Positions 9,601-18,016 of a DNA stretch of 48,477 nucleotides are shown here, piece by piece. Source of the DNA: Dyadobacter psychrotolerans. GTDB lineage: Bacteria; Bacteroidota; Bacteroidia; Cytophagales; Spirosomataceae. The notes below the pieces were generated by a model. It saw nothing but the letters and a program-made list of their open reading frames with translations. It was not told the DNA's origin and searched no databases. Made by a program: the position numbers and the translations under genes. Position 1 is the stretch's first letter. Each line of letters opens with the position of its first letter. Location: positions 1-48,477 of the forward strand of contig NZ_SMFL01000027.1 in the NCBI RefSeq assembly GCF_004349265.1, written 5' to 3'.

Positions 9601-9851
9601 AAACCCGTGCTTCGGATTATTTCAATGTAAATACCTCTTATTTCAAATTGAGAAATCTACAACTGGGCTACGCGATTGATTCAAAAGCAATTGAAAAACT
9701 CAAATTACAAAGGCTGCGGGTGTATGTGATGGCTGAAAATCTGTTCCTGATCAAATCCAAACAGTTTGCCGGTCCGGACCCTGAACGTGTGGACGTAAAC
9801 GCCATCCCAATTCCCAGGACCATTACGGTTGGCTTAAATGTTTCATTCTAA
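6693..9851 (+). CDS. SusC-type TonB-dependent outer-membrane transporter
   Basis: A 1052-residue outer-membrane barrel that imports oligosaccharides with the help of TonB and the SusD lid encoded next. The order is: signal peptide ending at AWAQ; carboxypeptidase-regulatory-like domain (VSGTVKATDGEILPGVSI) to about residue 90; then EVVVVGYTSSKKEDLTGA; a plug with QALQGRVPGLYI and IRGANTLGNTDPLYIIDG; and a long beta-barrel ending in the aromatic residue of GLNVSF. An upstream ATG at 6615 is in frame but lies inside the fructokinase gene; the ATG at 6693 directly precedes the signal peptide and is preferred. Fructan or fructo-oligosaccharide is the likely cargo. Confidence 0.93.
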   Translation: MKQRLLIMAFAILCSMHVAWAQNRVSVSGTVKATDGEILPGVSILEKGTTNGAVSDATGKYTISVTSPATLVFSYVGMIAKEVAAGNQSTLDVTLEYDQKSLNEVVVVGYTSSKKEDLTGAIAIVDMTPLKNISSGNPMQALQGRVPGLYIEKTGSPNGANSRILIRGANTLGNTDPLYIIDGVPTKRAEVFQGLNPNSIESIQVLKDASASSIYGSRASNGVIIVTTKNGSNANGKITIDFNTSISAQSEKYARFKMLNSVDRGRALWQASVNDGVNPEDGYGALYKFDWNKDFKNPVLNSVSVQPLVGGNANMPAGNTDWQKELYKTGTVTNNELTISGGNKTSSLQINLGYFKNTGMLRYTNYDKLSGRINALTSAFDGKLKIGANVQIASSNERLASTDIGGAATTGLAVTMAPTIPVYAKDGSWGGGIGSGYSDRNNPLHMQEINKWDNTHRVTLFGNVFAEIEPVKNLFLRTSLGMDNSSYYSKNIEQSFEEGSFGRSNNSLTIDQNRYLSATWSNTIRYNFELGKHHFKLLGGIEAIKNDLNFETARKEGFAQQTEDYFVLNAGTGNANITGTGSGSRLLSQFARVDYGFSDRYLAAVTIRRDGSSRFGKENAYGIFPAASVGWRLDREAFMQDIKSVSSLKLRAGVGRVGNQEIGDLARFGLYDTRYGTRRSQFPDGHNSFFDQFYNIGTAYDLNGANTGNLPSGIVSIQGANPNLKWETTDEANFGVDFGFFDGSIQGSLDYFTRKTSDILITPPVASAVGEGQLKVVNGAQKSNNGFEFSIGYYAKPKGDFTYNVMAGVSRFRDKITVLPEEVRAAYAGNVTQTILGHSQFDLFGYKTNGLFQSQQEVDAAPTQVGAGPGRIRYVDSNGDGRIDDLDRVFFGTTLPAFEYNLKIEAFYKNFDLSIFGSGVAGRAGFDAYTFYNNFVRGRENAGPGVFNAWTPQNTGSRIPALSLSDANNETRASDYFNVNTSYFKLRNLQLGYAIDSKAIEKLKLQRLRVYVMAENLFLIKSKQFAGPDPERVDVNAIPIPRTITVGLNVSF

Positions 9852-9854
9852 CTT

Positions 9855-9863
9855 TTTGATACA
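9855..9863 (-). promoter_or_regulatory. Extra TTTGATACA element between susC and susD
   Basis: The complement of the TGTATCAAA element found upstream of the operon occurs in the 18-base gap between the susC stop and the susD ATG at 9870. It could be a second binding site for the operon regulator, or chance; a single 9-base match is weak evidence on its own. Confidence 0.3.
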
Positions 9864-9869
9864 AATCCA

Positions 9870-11582
9870 ATGAGAACCAAATTCATATACAGCATTTTAA
9901 TGGCTAGCGGCTTACTTGCCGCTACATCCTGCAAAGATTATCTGGATTACGAGCCGAAAGGGCTTTTATCATCCGAAAACACGAAGTCAGCTTCCAGCGC
10001 GGAAGCGCTGGCAACTGCCGCATACGCAGGCATTGGCAACGACGAAATGATCGGACCCATGACAAGCATGTGGGTATACGGCAGCGTGCGCTCAGATGAC
10101 GCCTACAAAGGTGGCGGAGGAGTTTCGGATGTAGCGGAAATCGATTTTTACGAACATTACAACCTTACCAGACCCGATCTGGGTTCAATGCATCCTTTCA
10201 CCTGGGAGAATTTCTACAAAGCAATCAGCAGGGCCAATGCTGCCATTGCAAGTATGAATGCGCTAAGCGAAGCCGAATTTCCTTTGAAACAAACCCGCAT
10301 AGCCGAAATGCGCTTTTTACGCGGCCATTCGCATTTCATGCTCAAAATGCTTTTCAAAAATATTCCTTACGTCACCGAGAACCTGACCAGTGAGCAAATA
10401 CTGAAAACATCCAATGTCGAGCTTACCAATGACCAGCTTTGGAATAAAATTGGAGAAGATTTCCAGTTTGCGGTAGACAACCTGCCTGCCAAACAAACCC
10501 AGATTGGACGTGCCAACAAAATATCTGCATCGGCTTATCTTGCTAAATTAAGACTCTATCAGGCTTATCAACAGGATGATACGCACAAAGTGACGACCAT
10601 TAACAAAACCCGTTTGCAGGAAGTGGTGACGCTTACCCAACAGGTAATTGCATCAGGACAATATAGCTTGCAGCCCGATTTCGCAGAGAACTTTATCGCC
10701 GAAACTGAAAATGGTCCGGAATCAATTTTTGCCATTCAGTACTCAATCAACGACGGAACAGCTGTTGGCAGGCTGAGTTATGTTACCGGTTTGAATTATC
10801 CGCATGGCGCACCGCAATACGGCTGCTGCGGTTTCCACCAACCAAGCCAGAGCCTTGCCAATGCGTATAAAACAGGTGCAGACGGACTGCCACTTTTTGA
10901 CAGTTACAATGACAAAAATGTGGACTTCACAACCGAAACTGTTGATCCGCGGGTAGACCACACGATCGGAATCGATGGACATCCATATAAATACGATGCC
11001 ACCAAACCATTCAGCAACAGCTGGATACGTGACCCGGGAGTTTACGGATTTTTCCATACCATGAAGGAACAGCAACTCGCAACAAGTGCTTCATATCACA
11101 AAGAAGGCCCGTTTATTGGCTCATCCAAAAATATTGACGTGCTGCGTTACGACGACGTTTTGTTGATGCAGGCCGAAGCATACATCGAATTGGGCCAGCA
11201 GGCAATGGCCCTACCGTTGATCAATCAGATCAGAAAACGCGCTGCCAACAGCACTGGCAGATTAAAAAAAGCCGATGGAACATTTGCATCGAAATACAAT
11301 GTCAAAGAATATTCGCCAACGGGTTGGACGCAGGATTATGCGCGCAAAGCGTTGCAGTGGGAACGTCGCCTGGAATTTGCAACCGAAAGTCCACGATTTT
11401 TTGACCTCGTTCGCTGGGGAATTGCAGAGAAAACCCTGAATGCGTACCTTGAAAAGGAAAAAGTAAGACGACCGTTTTTGTCGACCGCCAAATTCACAGC
11501 TGGCCGGGACGAGTATCTTCCCATTCCGCAACGAGAAATCAGTTTTACAAAAGGGTTATACAAACAGAATCCTGGTTTTTAA
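9870..11582 (+). CDS. SusD-type surface glycan-binding lipoprotein
   Basis: A 570-residue lipoprotein that caps the SusC barrel and binds glycan on the cell surface. The N-terminus has a signal peptide with lipobox ATSC (Cys at about residue 21), followed by KDYLDYEPKG as in many SusD proteins. The middle shows the helical TPR-like core (FYKAISRANAAIASM, AEMRFLRGHSHFMLKMLF), and the C-terminus has the typical RYDDVLLMQAEAYIELG, WERRLEFATESPRFFDLVRWG and YLPIPQREI segments. It starts 18 bases after susC and forms the expected pair with it. Specificity for fructan is taken from the GH32 gene next door. Confidence 0.93.
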   Translation: MRTKFIYSILMASGLLAATSCKDYLDYEPKGLLSSENTKSASSAEALATAAYAGIGNDEMIGPMTSMWVYGSVRSDDAYKGGGGVSDVAEIDFYEHYNLTRPDLGSMHPFTWENFYKAISRANAAIASMNALSEAEFPLKQTRIAEMRFLRGHSHFMLKMLFKNIPYVTENLTSEQILKTSNVELTNDQLWNKIGEDFQFAVDNLPAKQTQIGRANKISASAYLAKLRLYQAYQQDDTHKVTTINKTRLQEVVTLTQQVIASGQYSLQPDFAENFIAETENGPESIFAIQYSINDGTAVGRLSYVTGLNYPHGAPQYGCCGFHQPSQSLANAYKTGADGLPLFDSYNDKNVDFTTETVDPRVDHTIGIDGHPYKYDATKPFSNSWIRDPGVYGFFHTMKEQQLATSASYHKEGPFIGSSKNIDVLRYDDVLLMQAEAYIELGQQAMALPLINQIRKRAANSTGRLKKADGTFASKYNVKEYSPTGWTQDYARKALQWERRLEFATESPRFFDLVRWGIAEKTLNAYLEKEKVRRPFLSTAKFTAGRDEYLPIPQREISFTKGLYKQNPGF

Positions 11583-11589
11583 AAATAAG

Positions 11590-11637
11590 CTGATAGCTAA
11601 TGGCTTGTAGCCGTTGGCTATTAGCTGTTAGCCATTG
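11590..11637 (+). repeat. Degenerate tandem TAGC-rich repeat with the dispersed 17-base copy
   Basis: This stretch is a run of imperfect 6-8-base units (GCTGATAGC, TAATGGC, TTGTAGCC, GTTGGC, TATTAGC, TGTTAGCC). It includes the exact 17-base sequence also found at 5750-5766. It lies between susD and the GH32 gene. Confidence 0.55.
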
Positions 11638-11718
11638 AGAATAGTCGATGTGGCAAATATACAATCGTCAGGGAGTCAATACCCGAACGTTGAAAGCGAA
11701 CAAAAAACAAACTCATTC

Positions 11719-13224
11719 ATGAAAAAATCAATCATTTCAATATTACTAATTGTCACTTTGGCCGGCTCAAAAGTACTTGCGCAGGATTTTAAGGAGAAAT
11801 ACCGTCCGCAGTTTCACTTTACTCCAAAAGCCAACTGGATGAACGACCCGAACGGAATGGTTTATCACAACGGGATCTACCATCTTTTCTATCAGTACTA
11901 TCCTGATGCGAAGGTTTGGGGACCGATGCACTGGGGACATGCGACGAGCAAGGATATGATCTCCTGGAAAGAGCAGCCGATTGCTTTATATCCGGATAGT
12001 CTGGGTTACATCTTTTCGGGAAGTGCCGTTGTAGACAAAAACAATACGGCAGGATTTGGAAAAGACGCTCTGGTAGCCATCTTCACGCATCATGATCCTG
12101 TACAGGAAAAGCAAAAAACCGGCAAACACGAAACGCAGAGCATTGCATACAGCTTGGACGATGGTAAAACGTGGACTAAATACAAAGGAAATCCGGTAGT
12201 TCAAAATCCAGGTATCAGCGATTTTCGTGACCCGAAAGTGCGCTGGTTTGAAGCTCAGAAAAAATGGATCATGACACTGGCAAGCAAAGACCGGATCACC
12301 TTCTATTCTTCCCCTGACCTGAAATCGTGGAGCCGTGAAAGTGACTTCGGAGCTAAGGAAGGAGGCCATGGCGGCGTATGGGAATGCCCTGACCTATTTC
12401 CGATCAAGCACGAAGGAAAAGATGTTTGGGTGCTGATCGTAAACATCAATCCAGGAGGACCAAACAAAGGTTCCGCGGGCCAGTATTTCCTGGGAAATTT
12501 TGATGGTAAAACATTCACTTCCAATTCGAAAGAAACTAAATGGCTCGATTACGGAACTGACAATTATGCGGCCGTTACCTTTGCCAATACTGGTGGGCGT
12601 AACATTCTGATGGGGTGGATGAGCAACTGGCAATATGCCAATCAAGTACCGACTGACCCCTGGCGCAGTGCTAATACAATTGCCCGTGAGCTGGGTTTGA
12701 AAACGGTTGGGAACGAGATTTACCTCACCTCGATTCCGGTTAAAGAGCTCGATGCGTTAAACAGCACGGGCTTTTTACTGAAAAATGTAAAAGTACAAGA
12801 CCAGCTGGATCTGACGGAAAGAGCAAAAAACAAATCAGGTTTATTCCGGTTGGATCTTACGACTGAAAGCAAGGCCGACTTTTCCATTGTGCTGTCTAAC
12901 GAAGTGGGCAATGAGCTCATAGTGGGGTACAACAAGGCCGGAAATCAGTATTATATTGATCGTATCAAATCAGGTAAGGTCGATTTTGAGAAGGGTTTTG
13001 CAGAAAAACATACTGCCCCCCGGCTTGCTACGGGCAGCAAAATCTCATTAACCCTGCTGGCCGATGTTGCATCTGTTGAGCTATTTGCAGACAACGGACT
13101 CACCGTGATGACTGATATCTTCTTCCCCGACACGCCCATTTCCAAGTTTCATATCAAATCAGTTTCGGGCATTTTTCTGGATACATTGCAATACAAGTCG
13201 ATCAAATCAAGGAATGACAGATAG
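11719..13224 (+). CDS. Secreted GH32 fructanase (levanase/inulinase type)
   Basis: A 501-residue glycoside hydrolase of family 32 that cleaves fructose from fructan or sucrose-type sugars in the periplasm or at the surface. A signal peptide ends at VLAQ. The catalytic five-blade propeller shows WMNDPNG (nucleophile Asp, about residues 33-39), FRDPK (transition-state Asp of the RDP motif) and ECPDLF (acid/base Glu). A C-terminal beta-sandwich follows from about residue 350. The size and the lack of extra binding domains fit an exo-acting enzyme. An in-frame ATG at 11635 would place 28 residues before the signal peptide and is not used. Levan versus inulin preference cannot be told from sequence. 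Confidence 0.9.
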   Translation: MKKSIISILLIVTLAGSKVLAQDFKEKYRPQFHFTPKANWMNDPNGMVYHNGIYHLFYQYYPDAKVWGPMHWGHATSKDMISWKEQPIALYPDSLGYIFSGSAVVDKNNTAGFGKDALVAIFTHHDPVQEKQKTGKHETQSIAYSLDDGKTWTKYKGNPVVQNPGISDFRDPKVRWFEAQKKWIMTLASKDRITFYSSPDLKSWSRESDFGAKEGGHGGVWECPDLFPIKHEGKDVWVLIVNINPGGPNKGSAGQYFLGNFDGKTFTSNSKETKWLDYGTDNYAAVTFANTGGRNILMGWMSNWQYANQVPTDPWRSANTIARELGLKTVGNEIYLTSIPVKELDALNSTGFLLKNVKVQDQLDLTERAKNKSGLFRLDLTTESKADFSIVLSNEVGNELIVGYNKAGNQYYIDRIKSGKVDFEKGFAEKHTAPRLATGSKISLTLLADVASVELFADNGLTVMTDIFFPDTPISKFHIKSVSGIFLDTLQYKSIKSRNDR

Positions 13225-13265
13225 CAGCATGCAGCGAAACCAACTCTGGTCTTCGCTGCACGCTG
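13225..13265 (+). terminator. Stem-loop after the fructan operon
   Basis: CAGC-A-TGCAGCGAA pairs with TTCGCTGCA-C-GCTG, giving a 4+9 base-pair stem with one mismatch and a 13-base loop. It begins directly after the GH32 stop codon. There is no U-run after it, so it may act as a 3' stabilising hairpin rather than an intrinsic terminator. Confidence 0.45.
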
Positions 13266-13343
13266 TATTATAACACTCATCTGAGCACGGCTACATCTGG
13301 TTTTTAAGACGGCGTGGCAGGTCTAATTTTTGCGATTCGATAG

Positions 13344-13640
13344 TGGCACAAACAGCCTAAGGCGTATGTCGGAACTGTTCTAAATCCACAAGGGGAACAG
13401 AGCGTTCTATCGGAGCAGGTTACGATCGTTTTTCATTATACTGTATACTGGTATGGCATGCCCGCTATCTTAAAAAAACCGGTCCGCTTTTGTCTCCGGA
13501 TACCAGTTTACCTATGGCAGCCCGGGAAAAAAGTTTAAAAATAAAATTTCCCACGCCAGTTTTACAGTTGGCGCCCCGCAGGATGATTACCGGACGTTAA
13601 GTGAGCATCATTTCAGGGTTAGGGCTTTAAAATGCCGGAG
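13344..13640 (+). pseudogene. Decayed NAD(P)H quinone reductase-like gene (flavodoxin-like fold)
   Basis: Two frames together spell part of a flavodoxin-like NAD(P)H oxidoreductase of the NQO/YwrO/KefF type. The first frame gives SEQVTIVFHYTVYWYGMPAILKK. After a seven-A run at 13472-13478 the reading moves to another frame with GYQFTYGSPGKKF and ASFTVGAPQDDYRTLSE, matching the usual YGMPAILK...GSPGK...TVGAP series. The N-terminal third and the C-terminus are missing. It is therefore a remnant with at least one frameshift, not a functional gene. Confidence 0.6.
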
Positions 13641-13683
13641 TCAAAACATCAAACATCTCATACTGCCGAGATCGGAATTTATG

Positions 13684-13691
13684 TATATTTG
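13684..13691 (+). promoter_or_regulatory. Candidate -7 box (TATATTTG)
   Basis: TATATTTG is a perfect match to TANNTTTG and lies 31 bases before the ATG at 13723. It supports that start for the small zinc-ribbon gene rather than the in-frame ATG at 13681, which would overlap the promoter. Confidence 0.45.
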
Positions 13692-13722
13692 TTTGATTTT
13701 ATCCTCTATACTTAACGTTATC

Positions 13723-13872
13723 ATGTTTGTTATCAAGAAAATCTGTCCCTATTGTGGGGCAAAAGATATCTCGCGCCGTCCCCGTCCGTTTTTTGCTGAC
13801 AACTTCCTGTTTCCGTCCCGTTATTTTCAGTGCGAGCGTTGCCTAAAACACTTTTTTCTCGTTAAATTCTAA
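13723..13872 (+). CDS. Small zinc-ribbon protein (49 aa)
   Basis: A short protein with two CxxC knuckles, CPYCGAKD near the N-terminus and CERCLKHF near the C-terminus, separated by a segment rich in Arg, Phe and Pro. The four cysteines could bind one zinc ion. The product is cytoplasmic, with no signal peptide. It is not part of a clear operon: the fructan locus and a pseudogene lie upstream and a convergent permease gene downstream. The function is unknown; small zinc-ribbon proteins of this kind can bind nucleic acid or proteins, but nothing here decides between them. Confidence 0.6.
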   Translation: MFVIKKICPYCGAKDISRRPRPFFADNFLFPSRYFQCERCLKHFFLVKF

Positions 13873-14060
13873 ATTTTTAAACAAACCAGTGCGGTATAAG
13901 CCGGATGCGGTTTTACCAATGGACGATGCAAGGGATGAACTTGGCCGTAACGGTGGACGATCCCCGAACCGGAGTAACCCAGGCAACATTTGGCAGAATT
14001 GCCGGGTTGCTTCGGTGTCGGTCGTGCTGCATAACGCTCCGGCCGGTTCTATGGTGAACA
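13873..14060. other. Convergent gap, possible gene remnant
   Basis: One plus-strand frame in this gap reads MNLAVTVDDPRTGVTQATFGRI before losing sense. That resembles the end of an outer-membrane barrel protein and may be a fragment, but it is too short to assign. No terminator hairpin was recognised between the convergent genes. Confidence 0.25.
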
Positions 14061-16787
14061 CTACTCCACTTTTAATGATTCTACCGGATTCAAAAGGGCC
14101 GCGCGCAAAGACTGATAGCCCACAGTCAAAATAGCAACCACGATCGACACACCAGCGGCCAGAGCAAAAATCCACCATGAAATATCTACCCGGTATGCGA
14201 AATCCTGCAGCCACTGCTTCATTAGCAGGTAGGCGATCGGTGAGGCGATAAAAATACTCAAAACAACCAGCCTTAAGAAGTCCCTGGAGAGAAGAACCAG
14301 AATTTGAGAAGCAGTAGAACCCAAAACCTTTCGTATGCCTATTTCCTTTGTGCGCTGACGTGTCACGAAAGCGGCCAGACCAAACAAACCCATGCAGGAA
14401 ATTAAAATGGCAACGCCAGTAGCTGTATTTAAGATCTGGGAAAGCCGCTGTTCTTTCTGATAAAATTTACCGACCGTTTCATTGAAAAATAATGGCGAAA
14501 ACTCCACCGCGCCGGTTGTAAAGACTTCTTTGTATGCCACTTCCATTTTACCGATGACATTATTTAATTCTTTGCCCGAATTGCCGCCCGTGCGCACCTT
14601 AACGTTGATGGCATTTTCGTATTTGTTCTCTGATAAAATGTATAAAGGCTTTATTGGCGTATGCAGAGATTGCAGATGAAAATCACTTACCACACCTACG
14701 ATCGGCAGGTTGATATCTCCTTTCCCACCGGAGTATGTCAGCATTTTCCCAATTGCATCTTCGGGCTTTTTAAAGCCCAGCATTTTGGCATAAGTTTGAT
14801 TGATCACAAATTCTTTGGCTGTATCACTGTTCGTGATATTTCTTCCCGCAACCAGTTTTAAACCAAACATGGGTATGTAGTTCTCATCGACGGCCCGTCT
14901 GTGCACATCGAGTTTGATCTCATTTTTGCCGTCATGATAACTCACCCGGTTTGTAGAATAGCCTCTTAGAGCGGGTGTCGTACCGATACTGACGTTTTCT
15001 ATTTCCGGAATCTGTCTTAGCTTCTGTATCAGAATGTCCTTCTTGTCTATTTCGGAATCATGCCAGTCTGTCTGAAAATGGATTATTGCATCCTTGTTGA
15101 AACCAAGGTCTTTGTTGAGCATAAACCGGGATTGGGCAGCCATAATGATCGTACCCAATATAAAGATCTGCGAAGCTACGAATTGAAAGGTAATCAGTGA
15201 CTTACGCAGCAATACTCCACCGTTACGGCCAAAGGAGACCTGATTCTTTAAGGAGGCAATCGGCGTGTAAGATGAAATCACCCATGCCGGATAAAGACCT
15301 GATAACAAACTGGTTAAAGCCGCAATCAAGGCTACAAAACCCAAAAGCTTTGGATCTAAAATACTGAAACTAAATTCCTGGGGAACAAACTTTTCAAAAG
15401 CAGACAGGATAGGTTCAATGAAAGATAGCGATAGCAGCACGGCTGCGAAGGTAATGACAAAAGTCTCACACAGGAACTGTATAATAAGACTCTTCCTGCT
15501 GCTACCAAGGACTTTGCGCACCCCGATTTCTTTGATTCTGTTAATGGATTGAGCCGTAGCCAGATTGATAAAATTAATCGCTGCAATCAGAAGTAAAAAC
15601 ACCGCAATACCCATCAGTGCATACAAAGATGGAAGGTGAACCTGCCTGGAAAAATTGTCTTTAATTTCCTGATTGTAATGTATGTCCGAAAGCGGCTGCA
15701 AGTCCAGGGTTCTTCCTTTGTTCCATTCGTCTTTTGTATCCAGATACTTATTTAAAAATGCCGGGAATTGTTTATCGATCTGGCTGGCAGTAACCTTGTT
15801 TGCGACTTTGACAAAAGCCATCGAACTCGAATTGGTATTGGTCCATTCATCGAGCTGAAATTCTTTTCGCCAGGCCTTGGTTTGAATGCTTTTAAAAGAG
15901 ATAAAGTTTTTAAACTTAAAGTCCGAGTTGGATGGCAGATCCTTGACAATGCCGCTTACCGTCGTTATCAAAGAATCACTGAAATAGAGTCTTTTGCCCA
16001 ACACTTGCTGTAAAGGAATGGCGCCAAAATACTTTTCCGCTTCACTTTGGGTTAAGACCACTTCATTTGGGGCTTGCAGACAGCTTTGAGCACTTCCCAG
16101 TAGCCATTCGTATTTAAAAATCTGAAAGTACTCAGCCTCACAGATCAGCACCTGTGACTGGTCATTTTTCCAAACTTTAGAAGGATTTTTGCCGTTTTTG
16201 GTATAAGCGACAGTGGTATTTGTGTTCCACACATGGCAAGCCGCCAGACTTTCAAGGCCGGTGATTTCCTTGCGAATATGCTCTGGCATCGGCGCAGATA
16301 GTCCCGCGTTCTGACTTCTGACTCCCTGTGAATTTTGAAAACCAGAAGTAACTCTGTAAATCCTTTCTTTGTCTGGCTGAAAGTTTTCATAGCTCAACTC
16401 AAAGCTGACCAAAAGATAAATAACAATACAGGCGCTCACACCGATGGCGAGCCCAAATATATTGATGGCAGAATATCCTTTATTTTTTAAAAGGTTTCTG
16501 GCTCCGATTTTAAAATAGCTTTTTAGCATGCCAGGGCTGATTCCGTAGGTTTTCTGATAATTTTCTGAATCTTTCTTCCTGGCCAATGGCCTGAGCAGTC
16601 TGAAAACCGCATAGATATATTTCCACTTTGCTTTTGATTTGCCCAGGCCTGCTGACCAGTAGTCGTACATTTCCAATAAATCGCCTTGCAGCTCTTCGCT
16701 GGTATTGGGATCAGAGAAGCTGCTTAAAAGCCATGTGGCCCAAACGGGTGGCCCCGAATTCGTGTTGGTAGATTTTTTATCAGCCAT
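14061..16787 (-). CDS. FtsX/MacB-type ABC permease with N-terminal prefix domain
   Basis: A 908-residue inner-membrane protein. Residues 1-95 form a soluble prefix (WLLSSFSDPNTSEELQGDLLEMYDYW), as in the 'permease prefix domain' family found next to PadR regulators. Then come two repeats of a membrane helix, a MacB-like periplasmic domain and an FtsX core. The repeated FtsX motif appears twice (NRIKEIGVRKVLGSS and RQRTKEIGIRKVLGST). Such proteins usually pair with a LolD-like ATPase and act in efflux or lipoprotein/peptide transport; no ATPase gene is present here. The PadR-type gene lies about 100 bases upstream in the same direction and probably controls it. The substrate is unknown. Confidence 0.88.
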   Translation of the reverse strand: MADKKSTNTNSGPPVWATWLLSSFSDPNTSEELQGDLLEMYDYWSAGLGKSKAKWKYIYAVFRLLRPLARKKDSENYQKTYGISPGMLKSYFKIGARNLLKNKGYSAINIFGLAIGVSACIVIYLLVSFELSYENFQPDKERIYRVTSGFQNSQGVRSQNAGLSAPMPEHIRKEITGLESLAACHVWNTNTTVAYTKNGKNPSKVWKNDQSQVLICEAEYFQIFKYEWLLGSAQSCLQAPNEVVLTQSEAEKYFGAIPLQQVLGKRLYFSDSLITTVSGIVKDLPSNSDFKFKNFISFKSIQTKAWRKEFQLDEWTNTNSSSMAFVKVANKVTASQIDKQFPAFLNKYLDTKDEWNKGRTLDLQPLSDIHYNQEIKDNFSRQVHLPSLYALMGIAVFLLLIAAINFINLATAQSINRIKEIGVRKVLGSSRKSLIIQFLCETFVITFAAVLLSLSFIEPILSAFEKFVPQEFSFSILDPKLLGFVALIAALTSLLSGLYPAWVISSYTPIASLKNQVSFGRNGGVLLRKSLITFQFVASQIFILGTIIMAAQSRFMLNKDLGFNKDAIIHFQTDWHDSEIDKKDILIQKLRQIPEIENVSIGTTPALRGYSTNRVSYHDGKNEIKLDVHRRAVDENYIPMFGLKLVAGRNITNSDTAKEFVINQTYAKMLGFKKPEDAIGKMLTYSGGKGDINLPIVGVVSDFHLQSLHTPIKPLYILSENKYENAINVKVRTGGNSGKELNNVIGKMEVAYKEVFTTGAVEFSPLFFNETVGKFYQKEQRLSQILNTATGVAILISCMGLFGLAAFVTRQRTKEIGIRKVLGSTASQILVLLSRDFLRLVVLSIFIASPIAYLLMKQWLQDFAYRVDISWWIFALAAGVSIVVAILTVGYQSLRAALLNPVESLKVE

Positions 16788-16883
16788 ATTTTATTTAAGT
16801 AAAATCACGGTCCTAGATAGATTCTGGCCTATTCTAAAAGCCATTGCCCGATATATGAACATTGTAGTATAATCGGCTCAATC

Positions 16884-17222
16884 TTATCCTCCCATTAACC
16901 GAAGGGTCTGCTCAGGAAGGGCATCCCAAAGCTGCTGACGAACGTGTTTGACTTCCTGCAACGCCTTTCTACCAAGGGCGGTAACAGAGAAAAAACGTTT
17001 ACGCCGCCCGCCCCTTTCCATTGTCGCGCCGCCCATTTCAGAAGATAGCAGCCCCTTTTCCTGCATCCGTTGCAGTGTGGTATGCACAGCGCTAAAACCG
17101 ACACTGCGCCCGGTTTTTTCTTCGAGCTGCTGCGTTACAGATACAGCGTAGGCCTGCTGATCAAGGATCGCCACAGTGAGCAGGACAACCTCTTCAAATT
17201 CTCCTAAAAAGGTTCTTTTCAT
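16884..17222 (-). CDS. PadR-family transcriptional regulator
   Basis: A 112-residue winged-helix regulator. The N-terminal part (LGEFEEVVLLTVAILDQQAY, VGFSAVHTTLQRMQEKGLL) gives the recognition helix, and RRKRFFSVTALGRKAL is the wing with the typical Tyr/Phe-x-Thr-x-x-Gly pattern of PadR. The length fits the short PadR subfamily. It precedes the large permease on the same strand with a gap of about 96 bases; this pairing is common in Bacteroidota and suggests local repression of the permease, with the inducing signal unknown. Confidence 0.88.
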   Translation of the reverse strand: MKRTFLGEFEEVVLLTVAILDQQAYAVSVTQQLEEKTGRSVGFSAVHTTLQRMQEKGLLSSEMGGATMERGGRRKRFFSVTALGRKALQEVKHVRQQLWDALPEQTLRLMGG

Positions 17223-17692
17223 AAAGCAGTTGATTTATTACTATAATGTAGAGCAAATCATATGCCAAATATCAAATTGTGCCTTTACTTGATTTCAGCC
17301 GCTTTTATCGTAAGGTAAGGTGTTCGGTTTTGAACAATCGGCGCGCGGGAATGGACAAAGCAATCAGCCCTGAATAGGCCTATAAACAAAAATCATTTGG
17401 CAGTATTCACGTGTAAGACCGATGGTTTGCTTTGGGCTTAGGGCGAGCCAGTACTCCTGTTGCTACACCGCTGAGTAGTTATTTAGCAGGCTAAGATACC
17501 AGTATATTTTCCCCATCCTTGGCGTGCAGAGTGGTTTAAGACTACAAGAGCATTGATGATATGCATTTTTTCTGAGCGCTCGACTACACCTGGCCGTTTG
17601 AAGAAAATTGATCAGATATTTCAACCTCATTTACCCCAGTTGCTGCCGGCAATATGATGACCTGGACAGCCAACTGAGTGCAGGAAAGTACC
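17223..17692. other. Non-coding gap upstream of the PadR gene
   Basis: No gene is supported here. The side next to 17222 must hold the PadR promoter and probably its operator, but no clear inverted repeat or -7 box was recognised. Confidence 0.5.
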
Positions 17693-18016
17693 TTATTTAA
17701 TATACTTTTCCTGGCCTTTGTCTGCAACTGCACAGCCGTCGGCAAAGACCATCGCTGCGCCAAATTTATCGGATTCACACAATCCTGACCGCTGGCCAAC
17801 TTTGTCATAGATTGTGATTTTAAGACTGGTAATTTCACTGGCGGCGTTTCGGGCAAGTACTTCAATGTCAACCCTCACTTTGAACCGGGCCAGCACCTGC
17901 TGCTCGACTTTTTTGATCTGCTGGGAATTGAACGTTTTTAAAATTTTAACACCTGGCCGTTGAAAAGCCGAAAGAAAACAAATCAGTAAGATGGCGGGCA
18001 AAAGCGAAAGTTTCAT
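17693..18016 (-). CDS. Small secreted protein of unknown function (107 aa)
   Basis: A signal peptide (LLPAILLICFLSAFQ) is followed by about 85 residues. The segment RNAASEITSLKITIYD recalls a small alpha/beta domain that I associate with the ends of Bacteroidota M56/BlaR1-like peptidases, where 'NxxGEIT.L.I' is typical; this comparison is from memory. A later piece ends with two cysteines (GLCESDKF, FADGC). The gene stands alone between the PadR and Kelch-like genes on the same strand. It is probably periplasmic, with no assigned function. Confidence 0.6.
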   Translation of the reverse strand: MKLSLLPAILLICFLSAFQRPGVKILKTFNSQQIKKVEQQVLARFKVRVDIEVLARNAASEITSLKITIYDKVGQRSGLCESDKFGAAMVFADGCAVADKGQEKYIK

